Assembly: GCF_013328815.1 (NCBI RefSeq)
Contig: NZ_JABUHN010000009.1
Span: forward strand, 124,001 to 188,000
DNA length: 64,000 nucleotides
From: Tabrizicola fusiformis
Lineage (GTDB): Bacteria > Pseudomonadota > Alphaproteobacteria > Rhodobacterales > Rhodobacteraceae
Reading direction: 5' to 3'
Shown here: piece by piece, positions 53,499 through 61,825 of the stretch
Layout: each line of letters starts with the position of its first letter
Position numbering within the stretch: position 1 is the first letter of the stretch
Program-made: the position numbers and the translations under genes
The notes under the pieces: generated by a model
What the model was told of the DNA's origin: nothing
Seen by the model: only the letters and a program-made list of their open reading frames with translations
Databases searched by the model: none

Positions 53499-53984
53499 AT
53501 GACCCTGCTGCGCGCCCAGCCTCTCACCGCCGCCGCCTTCGCCCCCTTTGGCGATGTTCTGGCGGCCACCGGCGATTTCCGGCTGATCAATGCCGGGCTT
53601 TGCCGCCGCCACCACGATCTGGCCCGGCTCGATTTCGGCGCCGAAGGCCGTGCCGGAATTTCCATTTTTCAGGCCGAACCCCGCGCCCTGCCCTATTCCT
53701 TCGACCTGATCGAGCGGCATCCCGACGGCTCTCAGGCTTTCCTGCCGATGACGCAGCACCCCTTCCTGATCATCGTTTCGCCCGATCCGCAGGCAGAACC
53801 CTGCGCTTTCATCACCGATGGCACGCAGGGCATAAACCTGCACCGCGGCACATGGCACGGCGTCTTGACGCCCCTGCACGCCCCCGGCCTCTTTACAGTG
53901 GTGGACCGTATCGGCACCACGGCGAACCTTGAAGAACACCGCTTTGCCACGCCCTTCACGGTGCTGGCGGCCGGCCCCCCCTGA
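53499..53984 (+). CDS. allA: Ureidoglycolate lyase
   Basis: A 161-residue enzyme that splits ureidoglycolate into glyoxylate and urea. TAAAFAPFGDVLAATGDFRL, FERHPDGSQAFLPM-like text (IERHPDGSQAFLPM) and LHRGTWHGVLTPLHAPGLF followed by VVDRIG are diagnostic for AllA. The ATG at 53499 has GAGGAGG 6 bases upstream. 172 bases without a recognisable gene separate it from the aminohydrolase. Confidence 0.94.
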   Translation: MTLLRAQPLTAAAFAPFGDVLAATGDFRLINAGLCRRHHDLARLDFGAEGRAGISIFQAEPRALPYSFDLIERHPDGSQAFLPMTQHPFLIIVSPDPQAEPCAFITDGTQGINLHRGTWHGVLTPLHAPGLFTVVDRIGTTANLEEHRFATPFTVLAAGPP

Positions 53985-54047
53985 CCGGACCGCGCCCCGG
54001 GGCGGCGCGGCGACGGCACAAAAACCAAAGCCCCGCGGGATAAGGAC

Positions 54048-55535
54048 ATGAGCGAACCAATCCATCCGGTGGACGAGATTCTCGCGCCGCCCAAACTCTT
54101 CACCCTCGGCTTGCAGCATGTGCTGGTGATGTATGCCGGTGCCGTCGCGGTGCCGCTGATCGTGGGCCGGGCCTTGAAACTGGAACCGGCCGATGTGGCC
54201 TTCCTGATCTCGGCTGACCTCTTTGTCTGCGGGCTGGTGACGCTGATCCAGTCCTTGGGCGCGACGCAATGGTTCGGCATCAAGCTGCCGGTGATGATGG
54301 GGGTGACCTTTGCCGCCGTCGGTCCGATGGTGGCCATGGCCAACGCCCAAGGCGGGGCCGAAGGCGCGCGGGCGATTTTTGGCGCCATTATCGCGGCGGG
54401 CCTGATCTCGATCCTGATCGCGCCGCTGATGTCGAAACTTCTGCGCTTTTTCCCGCCGGTGGTGACCGGCACGATCATTCTGGTGATCGGGGTCAGCCTG
54501 ATGCGGATCGGCATCAACTGGATCTTCGGCAATCCGGTCGGCCCGACCGCACCGCAGATCATCGACCCCGTCCATGCCGACTGGCTGAAAGCGGTGACCG
54601 AAGGCGCCGCTGCGGGCAGCGTCACCGGCCTGCCGGAAATGCCCGCCGGGCTGGCGCTGGCCGCCAAGATGAACAACCCCGCCTATGCGCCCTTGGGCAA
54701 TGTGCTGGTCTCGGCTGTCGTGCTGATCTCGATCCTGCTGATCGCCAAATTCGCCAAGGGGTTTGTCGCCAATATCTCGGTGCTGCTGGGCATCGTCGTT
54801 GGCGTGGTGATCGCCATTGCCATCGGCGCGATGAGCTTTGCCAAGGTGGGCGAGGCGGCATGGTTCGGGCTGGTGACGCCCTTCCACTTCGGGATGCCGA
54901 CGTTTGATCCGATCATGGTGATCACCATGGTTCTGGTGATGATCGTGGTGATGATCGAATCCACCGGCATGTTCCTTGCCTTGGGAGATATGACGGGCAA
55001 GAAGGTCACGCAGCCGATGCTTTCGGCGGGGCTGCGCACCGATGGTCTGGGCACGCTGATCGGCGGGCTGTTCAACACCTTCCCCTACACGTCCTTCAGC
55101 CAGAATGTCGGGCTGGTCGGCGTGACCGGCATCAAGAGCCGCTTTGTCTGCGTGGCGGGCGGGCTGATCCTGATCGTGCTGGGTCTGGTGCCGAAGATGG
55201 GCGCGCTGGTGGAAGCGGTGCCGACCATGGTGCTGGGCGGCGCGGGACTGGTGATGTTCGGCATGGTCGCGGCGACCGGCATCCGCATTCTGTCCGGCGT
55301 GAACTTTGCCACGAACCGCAACAACCTCTTTATCGTCGCGGTCAGCCTTGGCATGGGGATGATCCCGCTGATCGCACCGAACTTCAAGCAATGGATGCCG
55401 CATGACATCCATCCGTTGATCGAAAGCGGCATCCTCTTGGCCTCGATTTCGGCCGTGGTGCTGAACGCCTTCTTCAACGGCGCCTCGGGCTCGGTGGAAG
55501 AGGCTAAGGCGGCGGCTTCGGCGGCAGATCACTGA
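54048..55535 (+). CDS. NCS2-family urate/xanthine permease
   Basis: A 495-residue inner-membrane nucleobase symporter with about 14 hydrophobic segments. LFTLGLQHVLVMYAGAVAVP is the N-terminal NCS2 signature (QH pair). The substrate-site glutamate region appears as MIVVMIESTGMFLALGDMTG. The QNxG motif is TSFSQNVGLVGVTGIKSRFV, and FFPPVVTGTIILVIGVSL is also typical. It follows allA by 63 bases and probably imports urate or xanthine for the ureide pathway encoded around it. A strong hairpin follows. Confidence 0.93.
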   Translation: MSEPIHPVDEILAPPKLFTLGLQHVLVMYAGAVAVPLIVGRALKLEPADVAFLISADLFVCGLVTLIQSLGATQWFGIKLPVMMGVTFAAVGPMVAMANAQGGAEGARAIFGAIIAAGLISILIAPLMSKLLRFFPPVVTGTIILVIGVSLMRIGINWIFGNPVGPTAPQIIDPVHADWLKAVTEGAAAGSVTGLPEMPAGLALAAKMNNPAYAPLGNVLVSAVVLISILLIAKFAKGFVANISVLLGIVVGVVIAIAIGAMSFAKVGEAAWFGLVTPFHFGMPTFDPIMVITMVLVMIVVMIESTGMFLALGDMTGKKVTQPMLSAGLRTDGLGTLIGGLFNTFPYTSFSQNVGLVGVTGIKSRFVCVAGGLILIVLGLVPKMGALVEAVPTMVLGGAGLVMFGMVAATGIRILSGVNFATNRNNLFIVAVSLGMGMIPLIAPNFKQWMPHDIHPLIESGILLASISAVVLNAFFNGASGSVEEAKAAASAADH

Positions 55536-55540
55536 TCCTG

Positions 55541-55582
55541 AAAACGGGCGCGGCGAGAGGGCTTGCCCTCTCGCCGCGCCCG
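55541..55582 (-). terminator. Strong Rho-independent terminator for the alpha/beta-hydrolase gene
   Basis: An 18-base stem whose arms include GGGCGCGGCGAGAGGGC (55546-55562) closes on a two-base TT spacer. Read on the minus strand, the stem is followed by TTTT (AAAA at 55541-55544). It begins three bases after the hydrolase stop. The hairpin may also stabilise the 3' end of the convergent permease mRNA, though the T-run is only on the minus side. Confidence 0.85.
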
Positions 55583-55584
55583 GG

Positions 55585-56640
55585 TCACGGGCTTTGCGCC
55601 TCAAGCCGCAGGCCCGGCGGCGGCGCCGGAAATCCGGGCCAGTTGCCCGGCACCAGATGGGCGGCAGCGGCCGCATCGCCTTTCAGATGCAGGTCGAGAA
55701 AGGCCCGGGCGAAGTGGCGGGCGATGTCATTCATCCGCAGGCTGTCCCAGACCGGATCGGCGTAATGCCCAAAGGGCAGAAAATCGAGATGGGGGGAGGG
55801 TTCCCAAGCCTCGGCAGGGGCCGAGATCGGCGCCGCAGCATTGTGGCCCGCCCGTTCAAAGGTCAGCAACCAGCGCGGCACGCCCTGCGCCTCATCGAAG
55901 ATGCGGCGCATTCCGTCGGTATAGCCGGAAATCTCATCCGCCTCACCCGCCATCAGCAGCATCGGCACCGCAAGCCCGGCCATACCCGCCGCATCCCACA
56001 GGCCATGCGCCCGGCCCCACGGACCGATCGGGACAATCGCCTTCAGCGCCGGATCGACGGCAGGCGCGCGGTGCCGCGCGAAAAGCGCGGGTTCCGGCGC
56101 CCCGTCCATCGCCAGCGCCGCCTCGGCCACCCCGGCACCGCCCGCCACCAGCGCGCCATAGCCGCCCATGGAATAGCCGATCACCGCATGGTCGCCGCCG
56201 AAATGCCGCGCCACAGCGCGGATATCATCGGGCCGGTGCAGCAGGGTTTCGGCGAAAGCTTGCCGATCTTCATAGGTGCTGCCCGGATGGTCGATGGCCG
56301 TCACCCGGTAGCCATGGCTGGCCAGATGTTCGGCAAAATGCGCCATCAGATAGCGGTTGCCGGGCCAGCCATGGGAGATCACCACCAGCGGCATCGCCGC
56401 CGCCCCGGCCACCGGATGCGCGCCGCGGCAGGCCCGCCCCGTTAGCGTGATCGCCCGGTGCCCGTCGCGCAACAGCGTGGCATAGGTGCAGCCGGGCGGC
56501 GTATCCGCCTCGGCCGGATACCAGTATTCCACGAGCAGGTCGCGCGGCCCAGGCACAAGCTCGGTCCGCACGCCCACCGGATGCGCACCCGGACGGGCCA
56601 GCGCGGGGGCATCGGGGCGAAACTGGTCGATCCGGTTCAT
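55585..56640 (-). CDS. Alpha/beta-hydrolase (dienelactone-hydrolase/lipase-like)
   Basis: A 351-residue hydrolase. MPLVVISHGWPGNRYLMAHF carries the oxyanion-hole region. The nucleophile elbow is HAVIGYSMGGYGALVAGGAG (GYSMG). LLMAGEADEISGY holds a candidate acid and LLTFERAGHNAAAP the catalytic histidine. No signal peptide is seen. The ATG at 56640 has GAGGAG 6 bases upstream; a frame extending to 57000 overlaps the divergent channel gene and is rejected. Substrate unknown; a carboxylesterase or acetylhydrolase-like role is possible. Confidence 0.85.
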   Translation of the reverse strand: MNRIDQFRPDAPALARPGAHPVGVRTELVPGPRDLLVEYWYPAEADTPPGCTYATLLRDGHRAITLTGRACRGAHPVAGAAAMPLVVISHGWPGNRYLMAHFAEHLASHGYRVTAIDHPGSTYEDRQAFAETLLHRPDDIRAVARHFGGDHAVIGYSMGGYGALVAGGAGVAEAALAMDGAPEPALFARHRAPAVDPALKAIVPIGPWGRAHGLWDAAGMAGLAVPMLLMAGEADEISGYTDGMRRIFDEAQGVPRWLLTFERAGHNAAAPISAPAEAWEPSPHLDFLPFGHYADPVWDSLRMNDIARHFARAFLDLHLKGDAAAAAHLVPGNWPGFPAPPPGLRLEAQSP

Positions 56641-56768
56641 CGCAACTCCTCTCGGTCTGACCGCAGCATGAGAGCCGCCGTAACCCGCGCAGGCAAGCCC
56701 GTTCTGCCACCGCGGGCGCCCAAGAATTCCCCTTTCGCCGCCGCCGCGCCGCTGCCAATCTTGGCGGC

Positions 56769-57554
56769 ATGACCCAAAGCGACAACCGAACCCTGCGCAT
56801 CCGCATCCGCGCCCTTTACGAAGGGTCTTCCGCCGCGGCGGACCGTTTCCGCTATGGGCTGTTGCTGTTCGATCTGGCGACGGTGGGCTTTCTGGTGGCG
56901 ACCTCGTTCCTGGCCCGGGGCTGGGAGACGGAAAGCATCGACACGGTGATCGGCCTGCTGATTCTGGCCGAAGTTGCGATCCGCTTCTGGACCGCTTCAT
57001 CCCCGCGACGCGAGATCGTCAGCCTCTGGGGTCTGGCCGATATTGCCGTGGTCGCCTCGCTTCTGGCACCGATCTGGGGCGAGGGGCTGGCCTTCCTGCG
57101 GGTGCTGCGCATATTCCGCGTGCTGCATTCGCGTGAAACGCTGGTGCAGCTTCGCCATGATTTCCCGCGCTTTCGCCGGCAGGAAACCACCATTCGCGCG
57201 GCGATCAATCTGTTGATCTTCATCTTCCTGATGACCGCGCTGGTTTACGAAACGCAAAGCGGCGTGAACGACAAGATCACCAATTATGTCGATGCCCTCT
57301 ATTTCACCGTCACAACCCTTTCCACCACGGGTTACGGCGATGTCACGCTGATCGGCCATACGGGCAAGCTGATTTCGGTCGGCATCATGATCTTCGGCAT
57401 CTCGCTGTTCTTGCGGCTGGTGCAGGTGATGCTGCGCCCGGCAAAGGCAGTATTCCCTTGCCCGACCTGCGGCTTGCGCCGGCATGACCATGACGCGGTG
57501 CATTGCAAGGCTTGCGGCACGATCCTGAACATTCCCGATGACGGGCTGGACTGA
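56769..57554 (+). CDS. Voltage-gated-type potassium channel with C-terminal zinc ribbon
   Basis: A 261-residue membrane protein. Six hydrophobic segments are visible. The S4-like helix AFLRVLRIFRVLHSRETLVQ has regularly spaced arginines. The pore helix and selectivity filter read TVTTLSTTGYGDVTLIGHTG (TGYGD), followed by an inner helix. The last 31 residues contain CPTC and CKAC pairs (about 231-250), a rubredoxin-like zinc ribbon. The length is close to prokaryotic KvAP-type channels. It is divergent from the hydrolase gene with 128 bases between starts. Its stop abuts the end of the convergent acetyltransferase gene. Confidence 0.92.
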   Translation: MTQSDNRTLRIRIRALYEGSSAAADRFRYGLLLFDLATVGFLVATSFLARGWETESIDTVIGLLILAEVAIRFWTASSPRREIVSLWGLADIAVVASLLAPIWGEGLAFLRVLRIFRVLHSRETLVQLRHDFPRFRRQETTIRAAINLLIFIFLMTALVYETQSGVNDKITNYVDALYFTVTTLSTTGYGDVTLIGHTGKLISVGIMIFGISLFLRLVQVMLRPAKAVFPCPTCGLRRHDHDAVHCKACGTILNIPDDGLD

Positions 57555-57995
57555 TCAGCCCAGCTTGATGTCATAGGTCACCCATTTGGTGCGATCCGCC
57601 ACCCGGTCATAAAGCGCGCGGGCGCGGTAATTGTCCTCGGTCGTGATCCAGCGGATGACAGATCACCCCTGTGCCTGCCCCTCCGCCTTGACTGCCGCAA
57701 TCAGGGCGGCTGCGGCGCCCGAGCCGCGGGCCACGGGATCGACGAAAAGATCGTCCAGAAAGCCGCCCGTCGTGGCGGAAAGCGGCCGCGAGAATGGCCG
57801 GAAATGCGCCAGCCCGATCAACCGCCCCCCCTCTGCGGCCACCAGACCCTGCACCGGATGGCCGCCGTCCTGCAGCCAGGACCAGACCCGGGCGCGCATT
57901 TCATCCGTCTGGGTCACGCCGTAGAAGGCCGCATAGCCGGCGTAAAGCGTGGCCCAGGCGGCGAAATCTTCGGCTTGCGGTTTGCGGATATCCAT
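57555..57995 (-). pseudogene. GNAT-family N-acetyltransferase gene interrupted by an in-frame TGA
   Basis: From the ATG at 57995 (GGAGGGG upstream), a 110-codon acetyltransferase-like sequence is read: MDIRKPQAEDFAAWATLYAG, then LVAAEGGRLIGLAHFRPF, LDDLFVDPVARGSGAAAAL. A TGA at 57663-57665 (codon 111) interrupts it. In the same frame translation continues for 35 residues to a second TGA at 57555: SVIRWITTEDNYRARALYD, then RVADRTKWVTYDIKLG. That tail is the usual GNAT C-terminus, so the intact gene is 146 residues. Family members often have a tryptophan here, so TGG to TGA is the simplest explanation. Sequencing error or strain-specific inactivation are both possible. Confidence 0.85.
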
Positions 57996-58094
57996 TGGCC
58001 CCTCCGTCTTGCCGCAGTCTTGCGGTGGCAGGCCCCGGCGTCTGTTCCAGAAGCGACCGCTTGCCGCCGCCGCGGATGGCCCTATCCTGCCGCC

Positions 58095-58427
58095 ATGACA
58101 TGGGTGTTGCGCTTTTTCGACGATTACGGGTCCGGCTGGCTCTGGGCCGGGGATGCGGCAACGCTGGCGGCTTTCGATGTCGGCCCGCTGGACCTGCAGC
58201 TGGCCGACCGCTTGAGCGAGGCCACCCGGGCCGAGGCGCTTGCCCTGTCTGCGATGCATTGCGAAACGCTGAACTGGGACGAGCCGCAAACCCCTTTGCC
58301 CCTGTCGCCCGCCTTCTGTGCCGATTTCAACGCGCGGGTGCAGGCGTTGTTCCACAAGCTGGCCGCCGAGCTTGGCCCCGGCTTCCGCCTGCTGGACCAG
58401 CAAACCCGGCTGGCGCCCTATCCATGA
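58095..58427 (+). CDS. Hypothetical protein
   Basis: A 110-residue soluble, acidic protein starting MTWVLRFFDDYGSGWLWAGD. The N-terminal third is aromatic and the rest is probably helical (LADRLSEATRAEALALSAMH and FNARVQALFHKLAAELGPGF). No signal peptide, membrane segment or named motif was recognised. The Shine-Dalgarno sequence is weak and the start is chosen as the first ATG giving a hydrophobic, protein-like N-terminus. It is divergent from the interrupted acetyltransferase gene and precedes the kinase gene by 54 bases. Confidence 0.55.
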   Translation: MTWVLRFFDDYGSGWLWAGDAATLAAFDVGPLDLQLADRLSEATRAEALALSAMHCETLNWDEPQTPLPLSPAFCADFNARVQALFHKLAAELGPGFRLLDQQTRLAPYP

Positions 58428-58481
58428 GTCCAGTCACCCCGGCGCCTTGACACTGCCCGCCGGCCCGGCTTCCCTGCGCGC

Positions 58482-59513
58482 ATGGACGAACCTGCGCCCC
58501 TTGGCGGCCTTCTGGCCGCCGCCCCCCCCGAGATGACCGAGGCCGAAGCCGCCCGGCTGGCCGAGCGGTATTTCGGCGTGACCGGCACCCTGCGCCGCCT
58601 GACATCCGAGCGTGACCTGAACTTTCACATCGCAACCGGGGCGGGTGGCTATGTCTTGAAGCTGGCCAACCGGGCGGAACCTGCGGCGGTGACCGATTTC
58701 CAGACCCGCGCCCTGATCCATCTTGAGGGCAAGGGCCTGCCGGTGCCGCAGGTGATCCGCAGCCGCGATGGTGCAACGGGTGTGGACCTGCCCGAGGGGC
58801 ATCTGCGGCTGCTGACCTATCTTGAGGGCGCGCCGCTGCACCTGACGCCCCGCAGCGCCGCCCAGCGCCGGGCGATGGGGCAGATTGCGGCGCGGCTCGC
58901 GCTTGCCATGGCGGATTTCAGCCATCCGGCGGCGGATCATGTGCTGCAATGGGACATCCGGCAGGCATCGGGGCTGCGCCCGCTTCTGCCCGACGTGCCC
59001 GCCGATCTGCGCCCTATGGCCGAAGCCACACTGGACGAATTCGAGGCGACCGCCGCACCCGCCCTGCCCGGCCTGCGCTGGCAGGTGGTGCATAACGACC
59101 TGAACCCGCACAATGTTCTGGCCGATCCTGCGGACGCCGACCGGATTGCCGGCATCCTCGACTTTGGCGACATGGTGCGCACGGCGCTGGTCTGCGATCT
59201 GGCCGTGGCCGCCTCGTATCAGGTGGACCCGGTAGCGCCGCTGGCTTCGCTGGCCGAATTTGCGGCGGCCTGGGCGGCGGAATACCCCCTGCTGCCGCAA
59301 GAGGCGCGGCTGATCCCGCTGCTTACCCGCTGTCGCTGGCTGACCACGCTGGCGATTGCCAGCCACCGCGCCGCGCGCTGGCCCGAAAACGCGCCCTATA
59401 TCCTGCGCAACGTGCCCGCCGCGCGGGCCGGACTGACCGCTTTTGCCGGTATCCCGCGGGAACTGGCCGCCGAGACCCTTGCCCAAGCCTGCCAAGAAAG
59501 GACCGCCCCATGA
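58482..59513 (+). CDS. Aminoglycoside-phosphotransferase-fold kinase, hydroxylysine-kinase-like
   Basis: A 343-residue kinase of the APH/ChoK fold. The ATP-binding N-lobe includes SERDLNFHIATGAGGYVLKL. The catalytic loop is WQVVHNDLNPHNVL (HND, then N), and the metal-binding aspartate is in AGILDFGDMV. TYLEGAPLHL is the hinge. Its stop overlaps the start of a class III aminotransferase gene by 4 bases. Kinase plus class III PLP enzyme is the arrangement expected for hydroxylysine kinase with 5-phosphohydroxylysine phospho-lyase, so that substrate is proposed. Homoserine or ethanolamine-like substrates cannot be excluded. Confidence 0.8.
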   Translation: MDEPAPLGGLLAAAPPEMTEAEAARLAERYFGVTGTLRRLTSERDLNFHIATGAGGYVLKLANRAEPAAVTDFQTRALIHLEGKGLPVPQVIRSRDGATGVDLPEGHLRLLTYLEGAPLHLTPRSAAQRRAMGQIAARLALAMADFSHPAADHVLQWDIRQASGLRPLLPDVPADLRPMAEATLDEFEATAAPALPGLRWQVVHNDLNPHNVLADPADADRIAGILDFGDMVRTALVCDLAVAASYQVDPVAPLASLAEFAAAWAAEYPLLPQEARLIPLLTRCRWLTTLAIASHRAARWPENAPYILRNVPAARAGLTAFAGIPRELAAETLAQACQERTAP

Positions 59514-60835
59514 CCCGCCCCGACCTTCCCGGCGCGATGCCGAACGCCTATCAGGCCGGCAAGGGCAACCTGCCGCCCGAGGATGTGGCGCTGGTGGAAC
59601 GGCGGCAGCGGCTTTTGGGCCCGGCTTACCGGCTGTTTTACGAAACCCCGGTGCATCTGGTGCGGGGCGAAGGGGTCTGGCTCTATGACAAGGCGGGCCG
59701 CGCCTATCTGGACACCTATAACAACGTCGCCTCGGTCGGGCATTGCCACCCGCATGTGGTGGCCGCGACCGCGCGCCAAGCGGCAGTATTCGCCAGCCAT
59801 ACCCGCTATCTGCATGACGGCATTCTGGAATATGCCGAACGGCTGCTGTCGCATTTCCCGGCCGAACTGGGCCATGTGATGTTCACCTGCACCGGGTCCG
59901 AGGCCAATGACCTGGCCTTCCGCATCGCGCGGGCGCAGACCGGCGGCACCGGCTTTATCGTGACGGAAAACGCCTATCACGGCGTCACCCATGCCATTGC
60001 GGGGATGTCGCCCTCACTCGGGGCGGGGGTCGATCTGGGCGAACATGTGCGGCTGGTTCCGGCGCCCGATCCGCTGCGGATGGGCGATGTGGCGGCAGAG
60101 TTTGCCGCCGGCGTGCAGGCGGCGATTGACGACCTGCGGCGCCACGGCATCAAGCCCGCCGCGCTGATCGTCGATACGGTCTTCTCTTCGGACGGGGTTT
60201 TCGTTGATCCGCCGGGGTTCCTTGCGCCTGCGGTGGCTGCGATCCGCGCGGCGGGCGGTCTTTTCATTGCCGATGAAGTGCAGCCGGGCTTTGGCCGCAT
60301 CGGCGACAGCATGTGGGGGTTTCAACGCCATGGCCTTTTGCCCGACATGGTCAGTCTGGGCAAACCGATGGGCAATGGCTATCCGGTGGCCGGGCTGGTG
60401 ATGAGGCCCGAGGTGATTGCCACCTTCGGGTCAAAGGCGCGGTATTTCAACACCTTTGGCGGCAATGCCGTGGCCGCCGCCACCGCGCTTGCCGTGCTGG
60501 AGGTGATCGAGAACGAGGGGCTGATGGCCAATGCCGCCAAGGTCGGCGGCGCCTTCCGCGACGGGTTGCAGGCGTTGGCCAAGGATCACGCCGCCCTTGG
60601 CCCGATCCGTGCCGCAGGGCTGTTTCTGGGGGCCGAGATCGTGCAGGGTGGCAATCCGCTGGCCCCGGATGCCGCGCGCACGGCGCAGGTGGTGAACCGG
60701 CTGCGCGAGGCGGGGGTGCTGATTTCCGCGACCGGCCCCCGGGCGAATGTGCTGAAGATCCGCCCGCCCATGGTCTTCAGCGAAGAGAATGTCACCTATT
60801 TCCTTGAGCGGCTGGACAGCGCGCTGCGCGACTGA
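59510..60835 (+). CDS. Class III PLP-dependent aminotransferase / phospho-lyase-like
   Basis: A 441-residue PLP enzyme. Visible are YLDTYNNVASVGHCHPHVV, FTCTGSEANDLAFRIARA, ENAYHGVTHAI, the PLP-anchoring aspartate in LFIADEVQPGFGR and the Schiff-base lysine in VSLGKPMGNGYPVAGL. FNTFGGNAVAAATALAVLEV follows. The NNVxxVGHCHP and GKPMGNGYP forms resemble the ethanolamine-phosphate and 5-phosphohydroxylysine phospho-lyases (AGXT2L group) more than ornithine or GABA transaminases. Start overlaps the kinase stop; AGGAC lies 8 bases upstream. Confidence 0.87.
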   Translation: MTRPDLPGAMPNAYQAGKGNLPPEDVALVERRQRLLGPAYRLFYETPVHLVRGEGVWLYDKAGRAYLDTYNNVASVGHCHPHVVAATARQAAVFASHTRYLHDGILEYAERLLSHFPAELGHVMFTCTGSEANDLAFRIARAQTGGTGFIVTENAYHGVTHAIAGMSPSLGAGVDLGEHVRLVPAPDPLRMGDVAAEFAAGVQAAIDDLRRHGIKPAALIVDTVFSSDGVFVDPPGFLAPAVAAIRAAGGLFIADEVQPGFGRIGDSMWGFQRHGLLPDMVSLGKPMGNGYPVAGLVMRPEVIATFGSKARYFNTFGGNAVAAATALAVLEVIENEGLMANAAKVGGAFRDGLQALAKDHAALGPIRAAGLFLGAEIVQGGNPLAPDAARTAQVVNRLREAGVLISATGPRANVLKIRPPMVFSEENVTYFLERLDSALRD

Positions 60836-60857
60836 GGCACTGAGCCCGCGCAAGCGG

Positions 60858-60906
60858 TTGACAGGGCGCCGGATCGGCGGCATGTTTTCACTATGCAAGA
60901 CATAGT
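60858..60906 (+). promoter_or_regulatory. Promoter and operator candidate for the dgoK operon
   Basis: A consensus -35 TTGACA (60858-60863) is separated by 17 bases from a weak -10 CATGTT (60881-60886). The inverted repeat ACTATG-CAAGA-CATAGT covers 60890-60906, at the expected transcription start, and TTTCAC occurs just before each of the two ATG-like elements. This arrangement fits a repressor of the IclR or GntR kind. The annotated dgoK ATG lies inside the repeat. Confidence 0.55.
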
Positions 60907-61825
60907 TTCACATAATGGAACCACCGCGCCCGAATGGATCCCCGAATGGATCGCAGTGGACTGGGGCACCTCGAACCTGCGGGCCTGGGCCATGGGCCCC
61001 GATGGCGTGCTGGCCGAAGCCGTCTCGGACGAGGGGATGGGCGGCCTTGCGCGTGAGGCGTTTGAGCCGGCGCTGCGGCGGTTGACCGGGCCATGGTTGC
61101 AGGCCGGGCAGGTGCCGGTGGTGGCCTGCGGCATGGTCGGCGCCCGGCAAGGCTGGTTCGAGGCGCCCTATCGTGCGGTGCCCTGCGCGCCGGTGGCGGC
61201 GGGCGAAAACGTGCCGGTGCCGCAAGCGGGGCTTGCGGTGCAGATCGTGCCCGGCCTGATGCAGGCCAAACCCGCCGATGTCATGCGCGGCGAGGAAACC
61301 CAGATCGCCGGGGCGCTCGCCCTGCACCCCGGATTTGACGGCGTGTTCTGCCTGCCCGGCACCCATTCCAAATGGGCCGGGGTCAGCGCGGGCGAGGTTG
61401 TCAGCTTTCAGACTTTCATGACGGGCGAGATGTTTGCCCTCTTGTCCAGACAATCGGTGCTGCGTCACGGGATGGCTGGCTCCGGCTGGGATGACGCGGC
61501 CTTTGACCAAGGCGTGGAAGAGGGGTTGCAGCGCCCCGAACGGATTGCCGCCCTCCTCTTCCGTCTGCGGGCCGAGGGGCTGGTCGCGGGGCTGACGGCC
61601 GATGCCGCCCGGGCGCGGCTTTCGGGGCTGCTGATCGGCTGCGAACTCGCCGCGGCCCGGCCCTATTGGTTGGGCGCACGGGTGATGCTGATCGGTGAGG
61701 CGGGGCTTTGCGGGCTTTACGCCCGGGCGCTGGCGCGGCAAGGTCTGACGGCCACGCGGCTTGAGGCGCGCGATTGCACGATTGCCGGGCTGGCCAAGGC
61801 CGCCGGGCGGATGGGGGACAGATGA
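60893..61825 (+). CDS. dgoK: 2-keto-3-deoxygalactonokinase
   Basis: A 310-residue kinase that phosphorylates 2-keto-3-deoxygalactonate in the De Ley-Doudoroff galactose pathway. [16 protein letters not shown] is the first phosphate loop, [16 protein letters not shown] and [19 protein letters not shown] are DgoK signatures, and [20 protein letters not shown] follows. The start is uncertain. The ATG at 60893 has no Shine-Dalgarno sequence and sits at the predicted transcription start, so the message could be leaderless; an internal GTG at 60956 is the next in-frame option close to the conserved core. A 12-base tandem duplication (PEWIPEWI) lies just inside the N-terminus. Confidence 0.93.
   Translation: MQDIVSHNGTTAPEWIPEWIAVDWGTSNLRAWAMGPDGVLAEAVSDEGMGGLAREAFEPALRRLTGPWLQAGQVPVVACGMVGARQGWFEAPYRAVPCAPVAAGENVPVPQAGLAVQIVPGLMQAKPADVMRGEETQIAGALALHPGFDGVFCLPGTHSKWAGVSAGEVVSFQTFMTGEMFALLSRQSVLRHGMAGSGWDDAAFDQGVEEGLQRPERIAALLFRLRAEGLVAGLTADAARARLSGLLIGCELAAARPYWLGARVMLIGEAGLCGLYARALARQGLTATRLEARDCTIAGLAKAAGRMGDR

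Noticed and set aside
53448-55676. A 742-codon minus-strand open frame opposite allA and the permease
   Set aside because: Antisense shadow rich in histidine and aspartate; the plus strand encodes clear AllA and NCS2 proteins.
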